From: Halomonas chromatireducens | Lineage (GTDB): Bacteria > Pseudomonadota > Gammaproteobacteria > Pseudomonadales > Halomonadaceae | DNA: 38,339 bases | Direction: 5' to 3' | Assembly (NCBI RefSeq): GCF_001545155.1 | Contig: NZ_CP014226.1 | Span: forward strand, 2,034,777 to 2,073,115 | Notes under the pieces: model-generated | Database searches by the model: none | Told to the model about the DNA's origin: nothing | Seen by the model: only the letters and a program-made list of their open reading frames with translations | Program-made: the position numbers and the translations under genes | Part shown: piece after piece, positions 23,871 through 31,814 of the stretch | Numbering within the stretch: the stretch's first letter is position 1 | How the letters are laid out: each line of letters starts with the position of its first letter

Positions 23871-25640
23871 TCAAAAGCCCCAGAACAGGGGGATCAGCGT
23901 CAGCGCCGTGGCCGCCACCAGCAGGTTGAGCAGCCCGCCCACGCGGAGGTAATCGCCGAAACGGTAGCCACCGGGTCCGTAAACCATCAGGTTGGTCTGG
24001 TAGCCGATGGGGGTGAGGAAGCTCGCCGAGGCGGCGAACATGACTGCCACCACGTAGGGCATGGGACTCACCCCCAGGCTTTCGGCGCTGGCCATGACCA
24101 CGGGAAAGACGATGACAGCCGCAGCGTTGTTGGTCACCAGTTCCGTAAGCAGCGCCACCAGCACATAGGTACCGAGCAGTAGCAGCCAGGGGTTGCCACC
24201 GGCGAGCTCCAGTGCCATGCCTGCCAGTATGCCGGCGGCACCGGAACTCTCCAGTGCCGCCCCGAGGCCGAAGGAGGCGGCAATGGTCAGCAGTACCTGG
24301 GTGTCCAGGCCCCGCTTGGCCGCTCCCACCGAGCAGCATCCGGTGACCAGCACCAGCAGGGCACCCAGCATGGCGGCGTTCATCATGCTCATCACGCCGA
24401 AGGTGGCAAGCCCCACCACTCCAAGCAGGATGCTCCAGGCCAGCCAGGCCTTCTCATGCACCGGGCGCGCTGCGCCATTGAGCTGGCTGATCAACAGGAA
24501 GTCCCGGGACTGACGGTGGCGCTCGATGAACGGAGGGCGTGCCTCCAGCAGCAAGACGTCGGAGGGCTGCAGGCGCACCTGCCCCAGGTTGCCGGCGACC
24601 CGCTCACCGCCGCGGCATACGGCCAGCACGGCAGCCCCGTATAGCGTACGGAAGTGGCCATCGCGTATGCGTTGTCCCACGAACTGGCACTGGTCGGAAA
24701 CCACCGCCTCGACCAGCCTGCGCTCCTTGAAATCCTTCTCCAGGCTGGAATCACCATGGAGCGACGGCACCAGCCCGCGAATCTGCTGCAACTCTACTGC
24801 CGCCGCCGAGGTCCCGGCGAAGACCAGCCGGTCGCCGGCCTTGAGCCGCTCCCCCGGCCCCACCACGCTGACGATATTGCCACCACGCTCGATCTCCACC
24901 AGGAACAGCTCCTGCAGGTGCCGCAGGCCAGCCTCCTCCACCGTCTTTTCGACCAGAGGGCCGCCAGGCTCCACCTCCATCTCGATGGTGTATTCCCGGG
25001 GGTTCTCGAAGGCCTGGGTCGCATCACGGCGCTGGGGCAGCAGGCGGTGCCCAATGAAGAGCAGATAGATCAGGCCAACTGCGGCAACAGGGATGCCAAC
25101 CAGGGCGATATCGAATAGCCCCATGGCCAAGTCCGGGTAGCGCTCTACCAGCAGGCCGTGTACCACCAGGTTGGTACTGGTGCCGAACAGGGTAATGGTA
25201 CCGCCCAGGATCGAGGCAAAGCTGAGCGGCATCAGCAGTCGGTGCGCGGGTATCCTCAGGCGCCGACTCCAGCTGAGCACGGCGGGGGTATAGGGGGCCA
25301 CCACCGGCGTGTTGTTGAGAAAGCCGCTGAGCGCCGCGACAGGTATCAGGAGCCGCACGCGCGCACCGCCCGGGGTTCGCGGGCGCCCCAGCACGAAGCG
25401 AATGATCAGATCGATGCCGCCGGTGTCGCGAATGCTCGCCACCAGCACATAGAGAAAGGCCACGGTGAACAGGCCGCTGTTGGAAAAGCCGGCCAGCGCA
25501 TCACCGCTATCGATGACCCCCAGCGTCAGCAGCAGAACCAGGGCGCCAAGCAGCACCATGTCAGGCCCGATCCGCGTCAAGGCCATCAGCGGGAAGACCG
25601 CGATGACAACACTGAGTGCGATCCAGGCGTCGAAGGGCAT
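23871..25640 (-). CDS. SLC13/DASS-type transporter with two internal TrkA-C domains
   Basis: The 589-residue membrane protein consists of two transport halves (about 1-200 and 400-589) around a soluble centre (about 205-385) with two TrkA-C (RCK C-terminal) domains. Conserved ion/substrate motifs are LNNTPVVAPYTP, FGTSTNLVVHG, ELVTNNAAAVIVFP and PIGYQTNLMVYGPGGYRFGDY. Relatives carry sulfate, dicarboxylates or other anions with Na+. TrkA-C domains usually bind ligands that gate transport. It is monocistronic on the minus strand, with GGAA before ATG 25640. Confidence 0.9.
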   Translation of the reverse strand: MPFDAWIALSVVIAVFPLMALTRIGPDMVLLGALVLLLTLGVIDSGDALAGFSNSGLFTVAFLYVLVASIRDTGGIDLIIRFVLGRPRTPGGARVRLLIPVAALSGFLNNTPVVAPYTPAVLSWSRRLRIPAHRLLMPLSFASILGGTITLFGTSTNLVVHGLLVERYPDLAMGLFDIALVGIPVAAVGLIYLLFIGHRLLPQRRDATQAFENPREYTIEMEVEPGGPLVEKTVEEAGLRHLQELFLVEIERGGNIVSVVGPGERLKAGDRLVFAGTSAAAVELQQIRGLVPSLHGDSSLEKDFKERRLVEAVVSDQCQFVGQRIRDGHFRTLYGAAVLAVCRGGERVAGNLGQVRLQPSDVLLLEARPPFIERHRQSRDFLLISQLNGAARPVHEKAWLAWSILLGVVGLATFGVMSMMNAAMLGALLVLVTGCCSVGAAKRGLDTQVLLTIAASFGLGAALESSGAAGILAGMALELAGGNPWLLLLGTYVLVALLTELVTNNAAAVIVFPVVMASAESLGVSPMPYVVAVMFAASASFLTPIGYQTNLMVYGPGGYRFGDYLRVGGLLNLLVAATALTLIPLFWGF

Positions 25641-25761
25641 GGGGTAGTTCCGTCGGAAATTAAGGCCCCATTGTGCCTAACGACACTTATTCCATAAAGA
25701 TATTTGTGGAGATTTATCTATTCGTTAATCGAATATAATGATTTGGTATACCCTCTCAAAA

Positions 25762-25789
25762 AGCAGGGTCCGCTTTCGCGGACCCTGCT
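25762..25789 (-). terminator. Intrinsic terminator of the first cold-shock gene
   Basis: The perfect 12-bp arms AGCAGGGTCCGC and GCGGACCCTGCT enclose a four-base loop, followed on the minus strand by TTTTGAG. It lies 51 bases after the csp stop. Confidence 0.9.
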
Positions 25790-25839
25790 CAGCACTGCCT
25801 GAGGCAGCGCACATCAGATCAAACCGGGTCGGTGAAGAC

Positions 25840-26046
25840 TCAGTCGACGACCTTGATGTTGGAAGCCTGGAGGCCTTTCTTGCCCTGGGTGACGTCGAAG
25901 GAAACCTTCTGGCCGTCTTGCAGGGTCTTGAAGCCGTCAGCCTGGATCTCGGAGAAGTGGGCGAACAGATCGTCGCCGTTGTCGTCCGGAGAGATGAAGC
26001 CGAAGCCCTTGGTGTCGTTGAACCACTTGACAGTACCAGTAGCCAT
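25840..26046 (-). CDS. Cold-shock protein (CspA family), copy 1
   Basis: The 68-residue single cold-shock domain has RNP1 as KGFGFISPD and RNP2 as DLFAHFS, so it should bind single-stranded RNA or DNA and act as an RNA chaperone. It differs from copy 2 at only a few positions (DDNGDD versus DEGGDD, IQAD versus IQVD, KVVD versus KSVD). The start ATG 26046 has GAGGA nine bases upstream; a longer in-frame reading through the leader is not supported. Terminator at 25762-25789. Confidence 0.95.
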   Translation of the reverse strand: MATGTVKWFNDTKGFGFISPDDNGDDLFAHFSEIQADGFKTLQDGQKVSFDVTQGKKGLQASNIKVVD

Positions 26047-26170
26047 TGTCGAATGTCCTCGAATAGCATTGTGATTTACCGGGAAATACCCGAGTTGCAG
26101 TGGGTAAGACAAGAAACTGTTCACCGGGAAATCGATGCCATGAGCCTTCGATGACCACTTGCGATGTTCG
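26047..26170 (-). promoter_or_regulatory. Conserved leader of csp copy 1
   Basis: About 125 bases upstream of the start are nearly the same as the leader of copy 2, including the shared block TTACCGGGAAATACCCGAG (as read on the plus strand), which can fold on itself through CGGG and CCCG. Long conserved leaders with thermosensing structure are established for cspA-type mRNAs. A TTGACG (-35-like) lies at 26214-26219 on the minus strand in the same relative place as in copy 2. Confidence 0.6.
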
Positions 26171-26248
26171 TCTTGCTACCAACTGAGCCTAGCTTGGCTC
26201 CTGCGCCTGCAGACGTCAAATGCTAATTCACAAATGCCGAATGCAGAA

Positions 26249-26270
26249 AGGGCTCGCCTGAGCGAGCCCT
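26249..26270 (-). terminator. Intrinsic terminator of the second cold-shock gene
   Basis: The arms AGGGCTCGC and GCGAGCCCT enclose a four-base loop; TTTCTG follows on the minus strand. It lies 42 bases after the csp stop. Its sequence is unlike the copy 1 terminator, so the duplication did not include it or it was replaced. Confidence 0.85.
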
Positions 26271-26311
26271 AACCTGTGCTACCTCGCGGTAGCGCACATC
26301 ATGTCAATCGA

Positions 26312-26518
26312 TTAGTCGACGGACTTGATGTTGGAAGCCTGAAGGCCTTTCTTGCCCTGGGTGACGTCGAAGGAAACCTTCTGGCCGTCTTGCAGGGTCT
26401 TGAAGCCGTCAACCTGGATCTCGGAGAAGTGGGCGAACAGGTCGTCACCGCCTTCGTCCGGAGAAATGAAGCCAAAACCTTTAGTGTCGTTGAACCACTT
26501 AACTGTACCAGTAGCCAT
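26312..26518 (-). CDS. Cold-shock protein (CspA family), copy 2
   Basis: The 68-residue protein is almost identical to copy 1, with the same RNP motifs. It starts at ATG 26518 with GAGGA nine bases upstream. It is the upstream member of a head-to-tail pair that arose by duplication of gene plus leader. Each copy has its own terminator and probably its own promoter, so expression may be independent. Confidence 0.95.
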   Translation of the reverse strand: MATGTVKWFNDTKGFGFISPDEGGDDLFAHFSEIQVDGFKTLQDGQKVSFDVTQGKKGLQASNIKSVD

Positions 26519-26645
26519 TATCGAATTCCTCGAATAGCGTTAGATGTTACCGGGAAATACCCGAGTTATGCTGGGTAAGACAAGAAACTTTCACCGGGAG
26601 ATCGACGCCATGAGCCTTCGATGACCACTTGCGATGTTCCACTTG
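26519..26645 (-). promoter_or_regulatory. Conserved leader of csp copy 2
   Basis: It aligns over its full length with the leader of copy 1, with about a dozen differences and a few one-base gaps. TTGACG at 26691-26686 (minus strand) could be the -35 element; with 17-base spacing the -10 would read CATTCT, which is poor, so the promoter call is tentative. Confidence 0.55.
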
Positions 26646-26779
26646 CTAACCAACTGGCGCCAAGAATGCGCCTTTGGCAGGCCCACGTCAAACACTATTT
26701 CATCGAAAAGCCTCAAAAGCGACCAAACACAACACCTCCTTGACGGACCGCACCGGCCCGTACTGGGCCTGGGCACGGC

Positions 26780-26798
26780 GCGGTCGTATTACGACCGC
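26780..26798 (-). terminator. Hairpin at the end of the GMC oxidoreductase gene
   Basis: The arms GCGGTCGT and ACGACCGC enclose a three-base loop and overlap the stop codon. No T-tract follows, so termination would need help. Confidence 0.35.
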
Positions 26799-28444
26799 TC
26801 CGCCAGGATCCAGCCTGCCGCCTTCTCGGCAATCATCAGGGTCGGGGAGTTGGTATTGCCACTGGTGATGGTCGGCATGATGCTGGCATCCACCACCCGC
26901 AGCCCCTCGACGCCGCGCACCCGCAGGTGCGAGTCCACCACCGCCGTGGGGTCGTCGTCGCGCCCCATCTTCGCCGTGCCCACCGGATGGAAGATGGTGG
27001 TGCCGATATCGCCCGCCAGCCGTGCCAGCTCGTCGTCTGTCTGATACTCGAGCCCGGGCTTGACCTCCTCGGGACGATACTTGGCGAAGGCCGGCTGCTC
27101 GGCAATGCGGCGGGTGACCCGCAGCGAGTCCGCCGCCACCTTGCGATCCTCCTCGGTGCTCAGGTAGTTGGGCGCGATGGCCGGCGCCTGGCGCGGGTCA
27201 CGGCTCTTGATGCGCACGCTGCCGCGACTGGTGGGATTGAGGTTGCACACGCTGGCCGTGATCGCCGGATAGTCGTGCAGCGGCTGGCCGAAGGCTTCCA
27301 GGCTCAGCGGCTGGACGTGGTATTCAATATTGGGGTGCTCGTACTCGTCGCTGCTGCGGGTGAAGGCGCAGAGCTGGGAAGGCGCCATGCTCATGGGGCC
27401 GGTACGCTTGAGCACATACTCCATGCCGATCTTTGCCTTGCCCATCCAGGAGGCGGCCAGGGTATTGAGCGTCTTGGCCCCCGTGACCTTGTAGACAGAG
27501 CGGATCTGCAGGTGGTCCTGCAGGTTCTCCCCCACGCCGGGCAGCTCGTGTACCAGGGGAATGTCGTGCTCGGCCAGCAGAGACGCCGGCCCGACGCCAG
27601 AGAGCTGCAAGAGCTGCGGCGAGCCGATGGCGCCGGCGGCCAGGATCACTTCACGGGTCGCCCTAACCTGGCTGATGACGCCGTCGCGCTCGAGCTCGAC
27701 GCCGGTAGCACGAGGCTTGCCCTCGCTGCCACTCTCGAACAGCAGTCGGTGTACCTGGGTGGAGTGCCAGAGGACGAAGTTATCGCGCTTCACGCACGTC
27801 GGTCGCAGGAAGGCCTTGGCCGCGTTCCAGCGCCAGCCGCTACGCTGATTGACCTCGAAGTAGTCGACCCCCTCGTTGTCGCCGCGGTTGAAGTCGCGGG
27901 TACGGGGGATGCCGGCCTGCACCGCCGCCTCGGCGAAGTCATCCAGCACCTCCCACTTGAGGCGCTGCTTCTCCACCCGCCATTCGCCGCCATGGCCGTG
28001 GTAGTCGCGGTGTGCGGCGTCCGCATCGCCGCCCTCGTCGAGGCGGTAGTGGTGCTCGTGCTTCATGAAGTCCGGCAGGCAGTTCTCCCAGCGCCAGGCG
28101 TCATCGCCCACCAGCTCGGCCCAGCCGTCGTAGTCCCGGGCCTGGCCGCGCATGTAGAGCATGCCGTTGATGCTGGAGCAGCCGCCCAGGGTCTTGCCCC
28201 GGGGAAAGATAAGCGAACGGCCGTTGAGCCCCTTGTCGGGCTCGGTGCGAAAGCACCAGTCGGTGCGCGGATTGTTGATGCAGTAGAGGTAGCCCACCGG
28301 GATGTGCACCCAGTGATAGTTGTCGCGCCCCCCGGCCTCGATCAGCAGCACCCGGTTATTCGGGTCTGCACTCAGGCGGTTGGCCAGCAGGCAGCCGGCG
28401 GTGCCGGCGCCTACCACGATATAGTCGAATTCCTGCTCTGCCAT
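26789..28444 (-). CDS. GMC-family FAD-dependent alcohol oxidoreductase (choline-dehydrogenase-like)
   Basis: The 551-residue flavoprotein begins with the FAD-binding GAGTAG (12-17) and has the GMC signatures PRGKTLGGCSSINGMLYMRG and GAIGSPQLLQLSGVGP. The catalytic histidine is in TIFHPVGTAKMG and the second active-site residue is the Asn in SGNTNSPTLMIAEKAA. It oxidises a primary alcohol to an aldehyde; the family includes BetA, but betaine genes are absent and the partner here is a CoA-acylating semialdehyde dehydrogenase, so choline need not be the substrate. The start ATG 28444 places MAEQEFDYIVVGAG at the expected N-terminus. It lies 250 bases downstream of mmsA on the same strand. Confidence 0.9.
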   Translation of the reverse strand: MAEQEFDYIVVGAGTAGCLLANRLSADPNNRVLLIEAGGRDNYHWVHIPVGYLYCINNPRTDWCFRTEPDKGLNGRSLIFPRGKTLGGCSSINGMLYMRGQARDYDGWAELVGDDAWRWENCLPDFMKHEHHYRLDEGGDADAAHRDYHGHGGEWRVEKQRLKWEVLDDFAEAAVQAGIPRTRDFNRGDNEGVDYFEVNQRSGWRWNAAKAFLRPTCVKRDNFVLWHSTQVHRLLFESGSEGKPRATGVELERDGVISQVRATREVILAAGAIGSPQLLQLSGVGPASLLAEHDIPLVHELPGVGENLQDHLQIRSVYKVTGAKTLNTLAASWMGKAKIGMEYVLKRTGPMSMAPSQLCAFTRSSDEYEHPNIEYHVQPLSLEAFGQPLHDYPAITASVCNLNPTSRGSVRIKSRDPRQAPAIAPNYLSTEEDRKVAADSLRVTRRIAEQPAFAKYRPEEVKPGLEYQTDDELARLAGDIGTTIFHPVGTAKMGRDDDPTAVVDSHLRVRGVEGLRVVDASIMPTITSGNTNSPTLMIAEKAAGWILAERS

Positions 28445-28600
28445 GACGTGCTCTCTCTCGACATGCCGCCGGCAATCTAGGCCAACAGCAAAGCGTCTCT
28501 TGTAGTACGGCAGTTGATGCCCGTTCGAGGCTGCTCCGAGGGGAAGACCCCGGATCGCCGGACCGTCGATGAGGCGCTGTGAACCCATCCCTGGGCGCTA

Positions 28601-28622
28601 CATTTGCCATCCCTGGCAAATG
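28601..28622. repeat. Inverted repeat between mmsA and the GMC gene
   Basis: The arms CATTTGCCA and TGGCAAATG enclose four bases. It sits in the 250-base gap, without a T-tract, so it could be an operator or a processing hairpin controlling the downstream GMC gene. Confidence 0.4.
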
Positions 28623-28694
28623 ACCTCCTCTTCGGTCTCCCCTCGGCGCCTCTCACTAGCGTCTTTGCCCATGCTGAAGCCTAGTCGGCAGGGA

Positions 28695-30206
28695 CTACTT
28701 ATGGGTCGGCATGGCGAACTCGGCGCCGGCGTTGATCGAGTCCGACCAGCGCTGCATGATCGACTTCTGCTTGGTGTAGAAGCGCACGCCCTCTTCGCCG
28801 TAGGCGTGCGTATCGCCGAACATGGAGCGCTTCCAGCCGCCGAAGCCGTGCCAGGCCATGGGTACCGGGATCGGTACGTTGATGCCCACCATGCCCACCT
28901 GAATGCGGCGACCAAATTCGCGCGCCACGCTGCCGCTTTCGGTGAAGCAGCTCACGCCGTTGCCGAACTCGTGGTCGTTGATCAGCTGGATTGCCGTGGC
29001 GATATCGGGCACCCGCACGCAGGCCAGCACCGGACCGAAGATTTCCTCGCGGTAGATGGTCATCTCCGGGGTGACGTGATCGAACAGCGAGCCGCCCATC
29101 CAGAAACCCTCGGCGCAGCCCTCGCCGGTCGTGGCGCTATCGAAGTCACGGCCGTCGACCACCAGTTCGGCACCCTCTTCCACGCCCTTGTCGATATAGC
29201 CGGTGATGCGCTGGTGTGCCTGAGCGGTGACGATGGGCCCCATCTCGGCATCGAGCTCCATGCCGTTCTTGACCTTGAGCGACTTCGCCCGCTCGGCCAG
29301 GCGCGGCACGATCTGATCGGCCACGTCGCCCACCAGCACCGCCACGCTGATCGCCATGCAGCGCTCGCCGGCGCTGCCGTAGGCGGCACCGATCAGGGCG
29401 TCGACGGCCTTGTCCAGATCGGCATCGGGCATCACCACCATGTGGTTCTTGGCGCCGCCCAGGGCCTGGACACGCTTGCCGTGATGCGCACCCCGCTCGT
29501 AGATCAGGTTGGCGATGGGGGTGGAACCGACGAAGGAGAGCGCCTTGACGTCTGGGTGTTCGATCAGCGCCTCGACCGAGGCCTTGTCGCCCTGGACCAC
29601 GTTGAACACGCCATCGGGCAGGCCCGCCTGCTTGAGAAGGTCGGCGATCAACAGCGAGGGGCTGGGGTCGAGGGGGCTCGGCTTGAGGATGAAGGTGTTG
29701 CCGGCGGCGATGGCCAGCGGGAACATCCACATCGGTACCATCACCGGGAAGTTGAAGGGAGTAATGCCCGCCACCACGCCCAGCGGCTGGCGCATCGTCC
29801 AGTTGTCGATGCCGGTGCTGACCTGCTCGGTGTAATCGCCCTTGAGCAGCTGCGGGATGCCGCAGGCGAATTCGACGATATCGATGCCGCGAGCCACCTC
29901 GCCTTGGGCGTCGGTGAATACCTTGCCGTGCTCGGCGGTGATGGCCTGGGCCAGCTCATCCTTGTGGGCGTTGAGCAGCTCCAGGAAACGGAACATCACC
30001 CGGGCGCGGCGAATCGGCGGGGTATCGGCCCAGCTCGGGAAGGCGGCCTTCGCCCCTGCCGCGGCGCGGTCGACGTCGGCCGAACCGGCCAGGGCCACCT
30101 GACCGGTCACCTGGCCGCTGGCGGGGTTGGTCACCGCCCGGCGCTGGGGGGCCTCGGCCGCGATACGCTGGCCGTCGATATAGTGATCGATATTGGTCGT
30201 TGTCAT
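28695..30206 (-). CDS. mmsA: CoA-acylating methylmalonate-semialdehyde dehydrogenase
   Basis: The 503-residue aldehyde dehydrogenase converts methylmalonate or malonate semialdehyde plus CoA and NAD+ to propionyl- or acetyl-CoA and CO2, in valine, beta-alanine or inositol breakdown. The catalytic cysteine is C283 in GERCMA. The usual ALDH general-base glutamate is replaced, the region reading QALGGAKNH, which is characteristic of the CoA-acylating MmsA/IolA branch. [18 protein letters not shown] is also typical. TGAGG lies eight bases before ATG 30206. It diverges from the LysR-type gene, which probably regulates it. Confidence 0.95.
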   Translation of the reverse strand: MTTTNIDHYIDGQRIAAEAPQRRAVTNPASGQVTGQVALAGSADVDRAAAGAKAAFPSWADTPPIRRARVMFRFLELLNAHKDELAQAITAEHGKVFTDAQGEVARGIDIVEFACGIPQLLKGDYTEQVSTGIDNWTMRQPLGVVAGITPFNFPVMVPMWMFPLAIAAGNTFILKPSPLDPSPSLLIADLLKQAGLPDGVFNVVQGDKASVEALIEHPDVKALSFVGSTPIANLIYERGAHHGKRVQALGGAKNHMVVMPDADLDKAVDALIGAAYGSAGERCMAISVAVLVGDVADQIVPRLAERAKSLKVKNGMELDAEMGPIVTAQAHQRITGYIDKGVEEGAELVVDGRDFDSATTGEGCAEGFWMGGSLFDHVTPEMTIYREEIFGPVLACVRVPDIATAIQLINDHEFGNGVSCFTESGSVAREFGRRIQVGMVGINVPIPVPMAWHGFGGWKRSMFGDTHAYGEEGVRFYTKQKSIMQRWSDSINAGAEFAMPTHK

Positions 30207-30306
30207 AATGGTTGCCTCAGTTCGATGCGTTCTGCCAGGAAATCTGTGCTAGCTACCAGAGTAACGCGCTACTCGTGGCAATCAATTGAGTAATTCCTAA
30301 CCAGGA

Positions 30307-30323
30307 TATAAGCTTTTCTTATA
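30307..30323. promoter_or_regulatory. LysR-type (T-N11-A) binding site candidate
   Basis: The palindrome TATAAG-CTTTT-CTTATA contains a T-N11-A core typical of LysR-type regulator sites. It lies in the 171-base divergent region, 54 bases before the LysR start and 100 bases from the mmsA start, a usual position for autoregulation plus activation of the divergent gene. CTTATAATA could also serve as a -10 element. Confidence 0.6.
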
Positions 30324-30377
30324 ATACAGGGGAGACCCCTCCCCCCCGCCCCTCCCTTCTTCTCCCTGGAGCGCGCC

Positions 30378-31784
30378 ATGCAGGACCTGCAAACCCTCCG
30401 CGCCTTCATCACCGTGGCACGGGAAGGCAGCGTGTCCCGCGCCGCCGAAAAGCTCCACCTGACCCAGCCGGCGGTCAGCCTCAAGCTCAAGCAACTGCAG
30501 GAAAGCCTCGGGCTGGCCCTATTCCAACGCCGCCCCCAGGGCTTGAAGCTGACCGCCGATGGCTACGCCCTGCTGCCCGCCGCCGAAAGGACCCTGGCGG
30601 CCATGGCCGCCTTCGAACAGAGCGCCCAAGCACTCCACAGCACGCTGCGCGGACGGCTGAAGATCGGCACTATCGTCGACCCGGAGTTCATCCGGCTGGG
30701 TGCCTTCCTGCACCGGCTGGTGGGTCGCGCACCCCAGCTTGAGACAGAACTACAGCACGGCATGAGCGGCAGCGTATTGAAATGGATCCGGCGCGGCGAG
30801 CTGGATGTGGGGTTCTATCTGGCGCCATCGGGCGAGGGGCCGGGAGACGATTCGCAGGATGTGGCGCACCGGGAACTGACACAGTTTCACTACCACGTGA
30901 TCGCCCCCGCCGGCTGGAGCGGGCGACTTACCCGCACCGACTGGCCGAGCCTGGCCGCCCTGCCGTGGATCGTGACCCCGCAGGAATCCGTCCATCACCG
31001 GCTGCTGCAGGGTGTGCTGCAACCCCAGGGGCTTGCCCCCAATGGCGTGGCCCAGGTGGATCAGGAGGCCTGCATGCTGGACCTGGTGCGCGCCGGCGTG
31101 GGGCTCAGTCTCGCCCGCGATGCCCTGGCCATGGCCGAGCGCCAGGAGCGTGGCCTGGTGGTGGTCGAAGGGGTTCGCCTGCCCTGCTCGCTGAACTTCG
31201 TCTGGCAGCACCAGCGCGGCGATGAACCCGTCATCGTCATGGCGGAATGCAACGAAGACACCAATGCATCGCTTGACGACAAGGCACTTGTAGGACGCGC
31301 CGAGTGGATTGGCTTGCCCGACATAGGCACTTATCTTAGGGCTCGTGTCGATTCCGGTGCCAATACGTCCTCTCTTTCAGCCAAGGACATCACCCGTTTC
31401 GAACGCGATGGCGAAGATTGGGTGCGTTTCAGATTGGGCATCACTGATGACGATATCGTGGTCGACAAGGTCCGCAACGAATGGATCGAGGCGCCTGTCG
31501 AGCGGCGCGTACGCATCGTGCAGGCCGCCGGCAGCGAATCGCGTCCCGTTGTCAGCCTGCTGATGACCCTGGGGTCGATTCGCGAGCCGGTTGAGTTCAC
31601 CTTGAATGACCGCACCCATCTCAACTTTCCCGTACTGCTGGGACGCCGATTCCTGATGGATATCGCGCTGATCGATGTCGCCGAGACTTACCTGCATCCA
31701 AGACCCGAATTCCCCGGAGGTCGACCTGCTGCAGAGGCGGAGCAGGACGATCTCAACGATCAGGAGGAGGAAGACGCTGAATAG
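30378..31784 (+). CDS. LysR-type regulator fused to a retropepsin-like (RimK-associated) protease domain
   Basis: One uninterrupted 468-codon frame holds two proteins. Residues 1-287 are a LysR regulator: winged helix-turn-helix at 1-60 (TFITVAREGS-type helix, HLTQPAVSLKLKQLQ) and a substrate-binding domain at 88-287, cut just before the usual last helix. Residues 288-468 are a retropepsin-like aspartic protease of the COG4067/PF05618 type (often named ATP-dependent zinc protease), with the catalytic motif DSGANTSSL (D325) and LNFPVLLGRRFLMDI. Such proteases are normally separate genes beside ATP-grasp ligases. An in-frame ATG at 31239 (residue 288) could start a free protease, but no clear ribosome-binding site precedes it. 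GGAG lies eight bases before ATG 30378. The next two genes are the protease's usual partners. Confidence 0.85.
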   Translation: MQDLQTLRAFITVAREGSVSRAAEKLHLTQPAVSLKLKQLQESLGLALFQRRPQGLKLTADGYALLPAAERTLAAMAAFEQSAQALHSTLRGRLKIGTIVDPEFIRLGAFLHRLVGRAPQLETELQHGMSGSVLKWIRRGELDVGFYLAPSGEGPGDDSQDVAHRELTQFHYHVIAPAGWSGRLTRTDWPSLAALPWIVTPQESVHHRLLQGVLQPQGLAPNGVAQVDQEACMLDLVRAGVGLSLARDALAMAERQERGLVVVEGVRLPCSLNFVWQHQRGDEPVIVMAECNEDTNASLDDKALVGRAEWIGLPDIGTYLRARVDSGANTSSLSAKDITRFERDGEDWVRFRLGITDDDIVVDKVRNEWIEAPVERRVRIVQAAGSESRPVVSLLMTLGSIREPVEFTLNDRTHLNFPVLLGRRFLMDIALIDVAETYLHPRPEFPGGRPAAEAEQDDLNDQEEEDAE

Positions 31785-31814
31785 CGGCGCCTCCAGCCCC
31801 AACAAGGAAGCTTC

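Noticed and set aside
26927..28480. Long plus-strand ORF (517 codons) opposite the GMC gene
   Set aside because: Antisense to a certain flavoprotein; no recognisable domain.
28569..30293. Long plus-strand ORF (574 codons) opposite mmsA
   Set aside because: It is antisense to a certain aldehyde dehydrogenase and is His/Gly/Asp-rich without motifs.
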